Source of the DNA: Sphingobacterium sp. lm-10
GTDB lineage: Bacteria; Bacteroidota; Bacteroidia; Sphingobacteriales; Sphingobacteriaceae
Assembly: GCF_023554555.1 (NCBI RefSeq)
Contig: NZ_JAMJWC010000001.1
Location: forward strand, 248,001-312,000
Direction: 5' to 3'
DNA length: 64,000 bases
Positions 1 to 7,342 of this stretch are shown here, piece by piece (positions within the stretch are counted from its first letter, which is position 1; each line of letters begins with the position of its first letter). The translations under genes and the position numbers were made by a program. The notes under the pieces were generated by a model. It did no database searches, was not told where the DNA came from, and saw only the letters and a list, made by a program, of their open reading frames with translations.

Positions 1-72
1 AGTGTATTTAAGACTGTGAGTAGCCGATCAAAAGCAGCGGAAGGAGTGGGCACTGCTGGAGGAATAGGATAA
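1..72 (+). CDS. possible 3' end of an upstream gene (partial)
   Basis: Frame 1 is open from the window edge for 23 codons and ends in TAA at 70-72; the other two plus frames hit stops within the first 20 bases. The residues (Gly/Ala/Ser-rich at the end) are too few to identify a family. It may be the C-terminus of a gene that starts outside the window, or chance. Confidence 0.25.
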   Translation, partial: SVFKTVSSRSKAAEGVGTAGGIG

Positions 73-181
73 GCCATATACAAATTGTTTACTATTTTAG
101 GTGGCAAGTTAAAAAATGCTGGCCTGAAAACACATTTTTATTTCGGTTGTTGTACCACTGAACAGTATAAAAACAGGACTT

Positions 182-499
182 ATGAAAACTAGCTATAACT
201 ATGAATCGGCTTCCGTCGCAATAGAGATGTTGAAGCAAGCGGGATACGAGGTAGATTACAATATTGAATTTGATGAGTTGCATACTAGTGCGAATGATTA
301 TAAAATTGATCATATCTACCGATATGAAGGGGCAACCGACCCGGGAGATGAATCGCACGTTTATGGTATTCAAAATGTCAAGACTGGTTCAAAAGGAGTT
401 TTCGTAGCGGGAGATATCTCAGTAATTGAAGGTAAGAAAAGGGATATTATTCTAGAATTGGAAGTGCGTGCGCGGCACGAAGAGCAAAAAGGATCTTAA
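182..499 (+). CDS. small conserved Bacteroidota protein (unknown function)
   Basis: This 105-residue cytosolic protein has no signal peptide or membrane segment. Its layout matches a widespread small Bacteroidota family: an N-terminal helix resembling 'A-x-x-x-L-K-x-x-G-Y', a middle 'IDHIYRYEG' block, then 'DP-x-D-x-S-x-x-YGI' and 'KTGSKGVFV'. Members are often labelled phosphoribosylpyrophosphate synthetase in databases, but it has no PRPP-binding motif and is far too short for that enzyme, so the label is not supported here. It stands alone on the plus strand and shares a bidirectional terminator with the convergent peptidase gene. Confidence 0.7.
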   Translation: MKTSYNYESASVAIEMLKQAGYEVDYNIEFDELHTSANDYKIDHIYRYEGATDPGDESHVYGIQNVKTGSKGVFVAGDISVIEGKKRDIILELEVRARHEEQKGS

Positions 500-516
500 G
501 CCACTATAAACAACAT

Positions 517-556
517 ATAAAAAGGGTAGAAAGCACGTGCTTTCTACCCTTTTTAT
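517..556. terminator. bidirectional rho-independent terminator
   Basis: A long perfect dyad with arms AAAAAGGGTAGAAAGCA and its complement, centred on CACGTG near 537, carries A- and T-runs on its two sides. It lies between two convergent genes and can serve both strands. Confidence 0.85.
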
Positions 557-576
557 AAATACAGGATTGATCTCTT

Positions 577-2736
577 CTAGTGTACGCCCATTTCTTTTAG
601 GATGAATTGGGCGTTGTCGATTTTGTCGGCCACCCATAATACAAAACGGATATCCACACCGATAGATCGGCTGTAGCTTTCATTCCAGGCAAAATCATTG
701 ATAGTCGCATCGTAAGCGCGATCAAAGTTTACGCCAATCAATTCTCCGTTGGCATTCATAATTGGTGAGCCAGAGTTGCCCCCCGTAGTATCCATATTAT
801 AAAGAATGTTGACGGGTACATCATTCATGTCCTTTTTCATGTAGCTGCCAAAGTCCTTTGCCAACCAAGCTTCTTTAATCTTGTGCGGATAGCCAAACTC
901 TGGAAGTCCTGAGTTACCTTTTTCAAGCAACCCTTTTACACTGGTAAATGGTTGCATATAAGTCGCATCTGCCGGACTATATCCTTTAATGTTTCCAAAA
1001 GTAAGTCGCAGTGTGGAGTTGGCATCAGGTACAAAATTTTTGTCCATAAATTGTTCTCGAACCGCTACGTAATCGCCCATTAGTTTGTTTAACATACCTT
1101 CTCGACGTTTTTGTTCGGAGCTAAACGTAGCGTATTCTGCTGCTACAGCACGGTGCAAATCCAACAATTCGTCCTTGTAAGCCAGAATGCTTGCCGGTGA
1201 AGATGTGATTTTACGAAAAGCTTCTTCATTATTCAGCCTGGTGGTTGCCAATAATTGAGCAATCCATGCGCCGGTTGTATCACTTTGCGCATGAACATTG
1301 TCTCGCAAGAATTTTAATGCATTGGCACCCTGCATTTTTGCGCCTTCCGCGAAGAGGTGACGGGCAATTTGCTGATCTACCCCCAGATGGTAAGCTTCGA
1401 AAAGCTCATGAATGCCTTTGTTAAATTTGTTGATGTTTTGATCGAATAGGGCTTGTTGTGCCTTTGGAGACGCTTGCTGAGCTATAGCATCTTGAAAAGA
1501 TTGGAAGTAGCTGGCGATATTAAACGTTTTGACACCGTGATATATATTGTTCATCCACAACTCTTTTGGCGCATCTTCGAACACCCTATCATAATGTTTT
1601 TCGATATCGGTCATCAGGTTGCCATAGGCAGATTTTAAGTCAGGCCGACTATCTATAAATTTTGCCAAGGCAGCATCTTCGTCCCTCTTTGTTTGTACTA
1701 GATCGATATTTCGCAGGCCTTTTAACTTTCCGCGGTAGTTTTTAAGCACATTGGCGTTGCGCTTGATACGTGTGGCCAAAGCAAGTTCTACTGCTTTGTC
1801 GGTTTTTCCAGCATCTTCCATCCGTTGATTCTCGAAATCATAAAGTTCCGATGTATATGGCAATAGGAACTTTTCTTGATAGTCTATATACTGGGCGGGG
1901 CGATGACGGAATGTGCGCCCAGGGTAACCTAAGATGAATACAAAATCATTTTCTTCCACGCCTTTGGGATTCACCTTTAAGTGTTTTTTAGGTCCGTAAG
2001 GAACATTGTCTTTGGAGTAAGCTGCTGAGGAACCATCCTTCGCTACGTAGGCACGTAGGAAAGAATAATCGCCGGTATGTCGAGGCCATACCCAGTTATC
2101 TGTCTCAAAGCCAAATTCTCCAATATTTTGTTTCGGCACGTACACTAAACGTACATCTTCGATGGTTTTATACTTAAACAATACATAGCTCTTTCCGATA
2201 AACATCTCTGAAACTTCGGCTTTGATGGTCGGGTCTGCCTGCTCCGCTTTGCGCGCGAGTTCTTGTCGTTTTTGATTGATGGCCTCGATGCGTTGCAATG
2301 GATCGCTGATCGCCTTTACTCCGTCCAAAACCTCTTTGGAAACATCTTCATAAGAATCTGTGATCCGAATGGTTAATCCTTTGGCTTCAATTTCCTGCTC
2401 CTGTTGATGGGCTACAAAGCCATTTTCTAAATAGTTGTGTTGCGGTGTGCTGGCTAGCTGTACTGCACTGAATGCGCAATGATGATTGGTGATGATCAGC
2501 CCTTGACCCGATACGAAGGAGCCGGAACAACCGCCGACACGAACCAACGCATCTACTAGACCAATGCTCCCCGGGTTATAAATATCTTTTTCTGAAATTT
2601 TCAGTCCTGCTTTCTTAAGGCCTGCCCGGTTAAGATCGCTCAGTGGAAACATGCCTTCATCTGGAACCGTTGCGGCAAATTGAAAAGCACTTGCACCCAA
2701 AAGCAGTGCAGTAACGATTACTTTGTGTAAAATCAT
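577..2736 (-). CDS. dpp11: S46 family dipeptidyl peptidase, DPP11-type (Asp/Glu-specific)
   Basis: A 719-residue periplasmic serine exopeptidase with an N-terminal signal peptide (hydrophobic residues 5-22). It removes dipeptides from peptide N-termini. The catalytic triad is visible: His85 in TNHHC, Asp223 in WPRHTGDYSF and Ser655 in GGNSGSP. Residue 673, directly after 'NFD', is Arg. In the Porphyromonas gingivalis enzymes Arg673 marks DPP11 (acidic P1) and Gly marks DPP7, and length and numbering agree closely with DPP11 (about 720 residues). The family is typical of Bacteroidota that feed on peptides. The gene is monocistronic, divergent from oxyR and convergent with the small protein at 182-499. 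The specificity is inferred from that one residue; the family assignment is firm. Confidence 0.93.
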   Translation of the reverse strand: MILHKVIVTALLLGASAFQFAATVPDEGMFPLSDLNRAGLKKAGLKISEKDIYNPGSIGLVDALVRVGGCSGSFVSGQGLIITNHHCAFSAVQLASTPQHNYLENGFVAHQQEQEIEAKGLTIRITDSYEDVSKEVLDGVKAISDPLQRIEAINQKRQELARKAEQADPTIKAEVSEMFIGKSYVLFKYKTIEDVRLVYVPKQNIGEFGFETDNWVWPRHTGDYSFLRAYVAKDGSSAAYSKDNVPYGPKKHLKVNPKGVEENDFVFILGYPGRTFRHRPAQYIDYQEKFLLPYTSELYDFENQRMEDAGKTDKAVELALATRIKRNANVLKNYRGKLKGLRNIDLVQTKRDEDAALAKFIDSRPDLKSAYGNLMTDIEKHYDRVFEDAPKELWMNNIYHGVKTFNIASYFQSFQDAIAQQASPKAQQALFDQNINKFNKGIHELFEAYHLGVDQQIARHLFAEGAKMQGANALKFLRDNVHAQSDTTGAWIAQLLATTRLNNEEAFRKITSSPASILAYKDELLDLHRAVAAEYATFSSEQKRREGMLNKLMGDYVAVREQFMDKNFVPDANSTLRLTFGNIKGYSPADATYMQPFTSVKGLLEKGNSGLPEFGYPHKIKEAWLAKDFGSYMKKDMNDVPVNILYNMDTTGGNSGSPIMNANGELIGVNFDRAYDATINDFAWNESYSRSIGVDIRFVLWVADKIDNAQFILKEMGVH

Positions 2737-2762
2737 AAAATTATTCTCAATGTGTTGGATCT

Positions 2763-2770
2763 CAAAATTA
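2763..2770 (-). promoter_or_regulatory. -7 promoter element of the DPP11 gene
   Basis: Read on the minus strand this is TAATTTTG, a match to the Bacteroidota -7 consensus TAnnTTTG, about 27 bp before the ATG at 2736. The expected -33 TTTG is not clear. Confidence 0.4.
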
Positions 2771-2878
2771 CGAAATCTTTCTATAGTAGGAAGTTATCTT
2801 CGCCCAACAAATATTTTAGTTAAAAGGAAATAGACTCATCTCGAAATTTTGTAACTTAGTATAGTTTTAATTTATAGT

Positions 2879-3820
2879 ATGACCTTAGTTCAATTAGAAT
2901 ATATTATAGCTGTTGATACGTATCGGAGCTTTGTAGCTGCAGCAGAAAAGTGTTTTGTAACGCAACCAACCCTGAGTATGCAGATACAAAAATTGGAGGA
3001 AAACCTGGGTGCCAAGATATTTGATCGGAGTAGGCAACCCGTCGTGCCGACAGAAGTAGGAGAGCGGATTATTAGTCAAGCACGTGTGGTACTGATTGAA
3101 AGTAAAAAGATACGTGATATTTTGCAGGAAGCATCTGGCCAGCTTGCAGGAGAATTTCGAATAGGTGTTATTCCCACGGTAGCACCCTACTTATTGCCTC
3201 CTGTGATTGCATCTTTTGCAAAACAATATCCACAACTAAAAATCCAGATATGGGAATATACGACAGAGAAAATTGTGCAAGAGCTCAAGACAGGTACATT
3301 AGATTGCGGTATTTTATCCACACCACTCCAAGATTCAGCCATTGCCGAGTTGCCACTCTATTATGAAACTTTTGTAGCTTACGTATCTCCAGGAAGCAAA
3401 TTGTATGGCAAGAAATTGCTACAGACCAACGAGATAGCAGATGATAATCTTTGGCTGCTCAATGAAGGACATTGTATGCGCGGGCAGGTACTTAACATTT
3501 GTAAATACAGGCAGTCTCAATCGGCCAGCGCCACCTTTGACTACAACACCGGAAGTGTAGAAACGCTGAAACGCATGGTGGATATCAATGGCGGAATAAC
3601 CATTCTACCAGAATTAACTATCCTGGATTATGGGGAGGATGAGTTGCAACATGTTCGTTATTTTAAATCACCAGAACCTGTTCGAGAGATCAGCATCGTG
3701 ATGACCAAAAACTTCAGTAAGCAGCAAGCCATCGAGGCGTTACAGCAGGAAATTTGGCGAGCGGTGCCCGAACGTTTTCGATCCAAGCGGCGAATGGATG
3801 TACTCGGTTTTCGCTATTAA
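2879..3820 (+). CDS. oxyR: LysR-type peroxide sensor OxyR
   Basis: A 313-residue LysR-family transcription factor with an N-terminal winged helix-turn-helix (residues 1-60, 'FVTQPTLSMQIQKLEENLG') and a substrate-binding-like effector domain (about 92-300). The two redox cysteines of OxyR are present with the right spacing and numbering: Cys199 and Cys208 in 'GHCMRGQVLNIC', as in the E. coli protein. Peroxide is expected to link them by a disulfide and switch on catalase and peroxidase genes. No such gene is adjacent, so targets lie elsewhere. It is divergent from the peptidase gene with a 142-bp shared upstream region. Confidence 0.93.
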   Translation: MTLVQLEYIIAVDTYRSFVAAAEKCFVTQPTLSMQIQKLEENLGAKIFDRSRQPVVPTEVGERIISQARVVLIESKKIRDILQEASGQLAGEFRIGVIPTVAPYLLPPVIASFAKQYPQLKIQIWEYTTEKIVQELKTGTLDCGILSTPLQDSAIAELPLYYETFVAYVSPGSKLYGKKLLQTNEIADDNLWLLNEGHCMRGQVLNICKYRQSQSASATFDYNTGSVETLKRMVDINGGITILPELTILDYGEDELQHVRYFKSPEPVREISIVMTKNFSKQQAIEALQQEIWRAVPERFRSKRRMDVLGFRY

Positions 3821-3830
3821 TCCACCGCTC

Positions 3831-4421
3831 CTAATCGCGTAAAGAAAGTAACTTGCTTACATACTTGCCAATGATGTCGAATTCTATATTTACGACAGTA
3901 CCAACGGCAATTTGTGCAAAATTTGTATGCTCTTTGGTGTAAGGGATAATGGCGACTGAAAAGCGATTCGTGCGAGAGTTTACGACAGTAAGGCTAATAC
4001 CATCGACCGTAATCGAACCTTTTTCTACAGTGATATTATTTAAGCTGGTATCGTATTCAAAGGTGAGTAGCGTGCTACCACCTTGATCTTCTATGCTAAC
4101 GCAAGTAGCCGTCTGATCCACATGACCTTGCACAATGTGTCCATCTAGGCGGCCGCCAGCAATGGTACAACGTTCCAGATTCACGATGTCATTTTCCTTT
4201 AATTGTCCTAAGCTGGATTTTACTAACGTTTCTTGTATGGCAGTGACCCGATGCGTATGCTGATCTTGCGCTACGACCGTAAGGCATACTCCGTTATGGG
4301 ATAAGCTTTGATCAATTTTAAGATCATGACTGATGTCAGATCGTACCGTAAAATGGACATTTTGATCTTCCTTTTCAATTTTCAAGATGGTGCCTAAGCA
4401 TTCGATAATCCCTGTAAACAT
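3831..4421 (-). CDS. ribE: riboflavin synthase, alpha chain
   Basis: A 196-residue enzyme of two similar lumazine-binding barrels (about 1-85 and 98-185). It starts with the hallmark MFTGIIE and repeats the core 'SLSHNGVCLTV' / 'SITVDGISLTVV'. It converts two 6,7-dimethyl-8-ribityllumazines into riboflavin and a pyrimidine, the last step of riboflavin synthesis. It stands apart from other rib genes here. No FMN riboswitch is visible upstream: only about 50 bp separate it from the next gene, with a -7-like box. It ends 10 bp from the oxyR stop, in convergent orientation. Confidence 0.95.
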   Translation of the reverse strand: MFTGIIECLGTILKIEKEDQNVHFTVRSDISHDLKIDQSLSHNGVCLTVVAQDQHTHRVTAIQETLVKSSLGQLKENDIVNLERCTIAGGRLDGHIVQGHVDQTATCVSIEDQGGSTLLTFEYDTSLNNITVEKGSITVDGISLTVVNSRTNRFSVAIIPYTKEHTNFAQIAVGTVVNIEFDIIGKYVSKLLSLRD

Positions 4422-4435
4422 AACTTCAATTTATA

Positions 4436-4443
4436 CAAAGCTA
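4436..4443 (-). promoter_or_regulatory. -7 promoter element of ribE
   Basis: TAGCTTTG on the minus strand fits TAnnTTTG and lies 15 bp before the ribE start, implying a very short leader. There is no strong -33 match. Confidence 0.35.
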
Positions 4444-4472
4444 TTAATATTTTAGTTGGAAAAGGAATGCCA

Positions 4473-5003
4473 TTAGCCAAGTTTCCGGTACATAAATGTG
4501 GTGCTGCATAATTCGCCAGTTGGAAACAAAGCGTATTCGGGAATATTACCAACCGTGATCCATCCACATTTTAGGTACAATTGCTGAGCGGCACTATCTG
4601 TAACCGTATCTAACACCAATAGATGTTTACGATGCTGCAACGCGATTATTTCGGCCATTTTTAAAAGTTCTTCCGCAATTCCTTTTCTTCTATGCCTGGA
4701 ATGGACTTGCATTTTTGCTAGGTCAGCTCTGTGCGGTTGGTTTGGAGGCAAGTCAATATTTAGTTGCACAGTTCCCACAATTTTATTGGTTTTCATCTCT
4801 CTCGATATTAATAACAAGACTTTTTGTCGCGCGACTTTTTCTAATACTGCAGTCCAAAACGCGACGAGATCATTACTTGTGGAATTATCCATGAAGCCAA
4901 TGGACGCGCCATTGTGCACCACATCTAAAGTAAGATCTGCCAGATCCGAAGCAATGGATTTATCTAAATCAAAAACTTGTTCTGTATGGTAGTGCTCATT
5001 CAT
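4473..5003 (-). CDS. GNAT-family N-acetyltransferase
   Basis: A 176-residue cytosolic protein with the GCN5-related acetyltransferase fold. The acetyl-CoA pyrophosphate-binding loop is visible as 'RHRRKGIAEELL' (about 105-116), followed by the conserved late block 'AAQQLYLKCGW'. The acceptor substrate cannot be told from the sequence; relatives include small-molecule and antibiotic acetylating enzymes as well as uncharacterised ones. It lies 51 bp upstream of ribE in the same direction and could share its transcript, although ribE has its own -7-like box. Confidence 0.85.
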   Translation of the reverse strand: MNEHYHTEQVFDLDKSIASDLADLTLDVVHNGASIGFMDNSTSNDLVAFWTAVLEKVARQKVLLLISREMKTNKIVGTVQLNIDLPPNQPHRADLAKMQVHSRHRRKGIAEELLKMAEIIALQHRKHLLVLDTVTDSAAQQLYLKCGWITVGNIPEYALFPTGELCSTTFMYRKLG

Positions 5004-5162
5004 AAAGGGAAGATTTCTTATTTTTTAGTAATCTTTTGGTGATTGAACTATAAATATAATTAAGATTAGGGTAACGCGTGAAATGTTAATCCATTAATCA
5101 ATGGTTATATTTATGAATATTTCTTTTAGTAATATTGCTATTATAAAGCCAGATGGTAGGTA

Positions 5163-5777
5163 ATGACATCAAAACAGCATAATATACCCATTATAAAAGG
5201 GTTGGTTCTCGCGGGCGGAAAAAGTCAAAGGATGGGGGACGCAAAGGATCAGATGGACTGGTACGGAAAGGAACAGCGTTATTTTATAGCAGATATTTTG
5301 AGCACGCTGTGTGAAGTGGTCTATATTTCTTGCCGACAGGAGCAGTTGGAGCATTTCGATACCAAATATCATGCTTTGACCGATACCTTTCTGGAGATGG
5401 GACCGTTCGGTGGCATCTTAACCGCATTGCGGTCGGATCGAGAAGCGGCGTGGCTAGTAGTGGCCTGTGATCTGCCTTTGTTGAATAGAGAAACGCTACA
5501 ATTTCTGATTGATCACAGAGATGACTCAAAATTAGCTACTGCCTTTGAAAACCCATTGGACGGACTTCCAGAACCACTTATTACCATTTGGGAACCTAAA
5601 AGCTATCCGGTACTACTGCAATTTTTAGGTATGGGAAGAACCAGCCCTCGAAAAGTATTGTTGAACAATGATGTTCATATTTTGACACCTTTATCTCCCA
5701 AAGCATTAATGAATGTAAACACACCGGAAGATGCAGCCAAAGTAAAACTGATCCTATCTTCTAAAAGTGATACATGA
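5163..5777 (+). CDS. mobA: molybdenum cofactor guanylyltransferase
   Basis: A 204-residue nucleotidyltransferase of the MobA/GT-A fold. The GTP-binding signature 'LVLAGGKSQRMGDAK' lies at about 15-29, followed by 'VVACDLPLL' with the metal-binding Asp. It joins GMP to Mo-molybdopterin to give the bis-MGD cofactor used by DMSO-reductase-family enzymes. Such an enzyme is encoded 2 kb away at 7343-9730, so the context is consistent. It is convergent with the OFA carrier gene and not in the same operon as fdhD. Confidence 0.88.
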   Translation: MTSKQHNIPIIKGLVLAGGKSQRMGDAKDQMDWYGKEQRYFIADILSTLCEVVYISCRQEQLEHFDTKYHALTDTFLEMGPFGGILTALRSDREAAWLVVACDLPLLNRETLQFLIDHRDDSKLATAFENPLDGLPEPLITIWEPKSYPVLLQFLGMGRTSPRKVLLNNDVHILTPLSPKALMNVNTPEDAAKVKLILSSKSDT

Positions 5778-5844
5778 CAGCAAAGAGCACATAAAGCTTT
5801 CCTCGCGACCCGACACCGGAAATTCATACATAAAAAGCATTTTC

Positions 5845-7092
5845 TTAGGCCGCTTGCTTGTCTTGTTCTTTTTTCAATTTTGCGATAGCAAATTTCATCA
5901 GAATGGAAACCAATAATGCGATCAAGAATAATCCAGAAAATAGGGTCAATGTCTGTGTCAATGAACCGGTCGACTCTTTAACATAATCGTAAATCGTAGG
6001 GCCAACAATACCTGCTAATGCCCAAGCAACTAGAATCATTCCATGAATAGCTCCGAGCTGTTTGGTGCCGAAGAGATCTCCTAAAAATGCAGGCAGAACT
6101 GCAAATCCTCCACCATACATGGTAACTATTGTAAAGAGAACAATTAAAAATAAAATTTCTAATGAGATCTGGGGAAGAAAGTAAAATCCTAAGACTTGGA
6201 ATGAGAAGAAGAGAATGTACACATTCGCCCGCCCAATGTAATCTGATAAAGAGGACCAAAATAATCTGCCCAAACCATTGAATACTCCAATTAGCCCAAC
6301 GATGGTAGCGGCCTGCATGGGCGTGTACTGTAATTTTTCCTGCATCATCGGGCTTGCTGCAGCAATGACGGCTATACCACAAGTAATGTTGATAAACATC
6401 ATGATCCAGATATAATAAAAGCGAGATGTTTTTAATGAGGCATTGGCATCAATATTAGAAATATCTGCTTTGATATTTTTTCCTTCACCCGATTGAAAAC
6501 CTTTCGGAAGATAATCTTTTGGTGGTTTTTCGATGTAGAGGGCTGATGCGAAGATCAAAATCATATACACAACACCTAAAATGAAAAATGCGTTGGCTAT
6601 GCCTACTTTTTCAAACAGAAACTGCATGACAGGACCAAAAATCAACGCAGAAAATCCAAAGCCCATAATAGCCATACCCGTTGCCAGTCCACGTCTATCA
6701 GGAAACCATTTGACCAGTGTACTTACTGGCGTGATGTAGCCTATGCCCAAGCCAATACCTCCGATAACACCATAGCAGATCAGAAACATAGATATTGAAC
6801 CAATGTGTACGGCTAATCCAGATCCTAAAATCCCAATTCCAAAGAATAAACCAGTTGCGATCCCACTTCGCTTTGGTCCGACTTTCTCTACCCATTTTCC
6901 TAAAAGTGCCGCCGACAATCCTAAAAATAATATAGCGAGTTTGAAAGACCAGTTGACGGTACTTTCGTCCACTCCAAAAATACCTCTTACAGGATTTGTT
7001 ATCACAGAATAGGCATACACAGATCCAATCGAGATATGAATGCCTACTGCTGAAGCAGCAATTAGCCAACGGTTTTTTATTTTTTTTATCAT
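5845..7092 (-). CDS. OFA-family MFS carrier (oxalate/formate antiporter family)
   Basis: A 415-residue inner-membrane protein with about 12 hydrophobic helices. It has the OFA-family start 'NRWLIAASAVGIHISIGSVYAYSV' and the MFS loop 'KWVEKVGPKRSG'. Family members carry small carboxylates (oxalate/formate, lactate, pyruvate-linked YhjX). Its place downstream of the formate-dehydrogenase-like gene, in the same direction, makes formate or a related monocarboxylate an attractive substrate, but that is inference. A 250-bp gap with a terminator-like hairpin separates it from that gene, so it probably has its own promoter. Confidence 0.85.
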   Translation of the reverse strand: MIKKIKNRWLIAASAVGIHISIGSVYAYSVITNPVRGIFGVDESTVNWSFKLAILFLGLSAALLGKWVEKVGPKRSGIATGLFFGIGILGSGLAVHIGSISMFLICYGVIGGIGLGIGYITPVSTLVKWFPDRRGLATGMAIMGFGFSALIFGPVMQFLFEKVGIANAFFILGVVYMILIFASALYIEKPPKDYLPKGFQSGEGKNIKADISNIDANASLKTSRFYYIWIMMFINITCGIAVIAAASPMMQEKLQYTPMQAATIVGLIGVFNGLGRLFWSSLSDYIGRANVYILFFSFQVLGFYFLPQISLEILFLIVLFTIVTMYGGGFAVLPAFLGDLFGTKQLGAIHGMILVAWALAGIVGPTIYDYVKESTGSLTQTLTLFSGLFLIALLVSILMKFAIAKLKKEQDKQAA

Positions 7093-7279
7093 CTTCTAGG
7101 TGGAGTTAGCAATTGATAGTTTATTGAAATATTAATCGGTAAGTAATCTTAATAAAGATAAATATATAATTCAAATAATAAATTATATAACATAAAAATT
7201 AAAAATTATTTATTGGGAAAGATATAGCTTTTGTGGGATTTCTTTTTAAGAAATACGATTGGTTAGTGTTTTAAAAATA

Positions 7280-7326
7280 AGGCTATCTAAAATACAAGAT
7301 GTTATGCCTTGCTTTTTAGACAGCCT
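7280..7326 (-). terminator. terminator after the molybdo-oxidoreductase gene
   Basis: The arms AGGCTATCTAAAA and TTTTAGACAGCCT pair with one mismatch, with an inner CAAG/CTTG stem. On the minus strand the hairpin is followed by a U-rich run (TTATTTTTAAAA). It sits just past the stop at 7343. Confidence 0.7.
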
Positions 7327-7342
7327 CATGCAATTCATTTAT

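Noticed and set aside
92..373. 93-residue minus-strand ORF overlapping the small protein gene
   Set aside because: It is antisense to a conserved gene, has no recognisable features and is Cys/Phe/Ile-rich as shadow frames are.
4422..4472. FMN riboswitch in front of ribE
   Set aside because: The gap is about 50 bp, too short for the conserved six-helix element, and none of its motifs occur.
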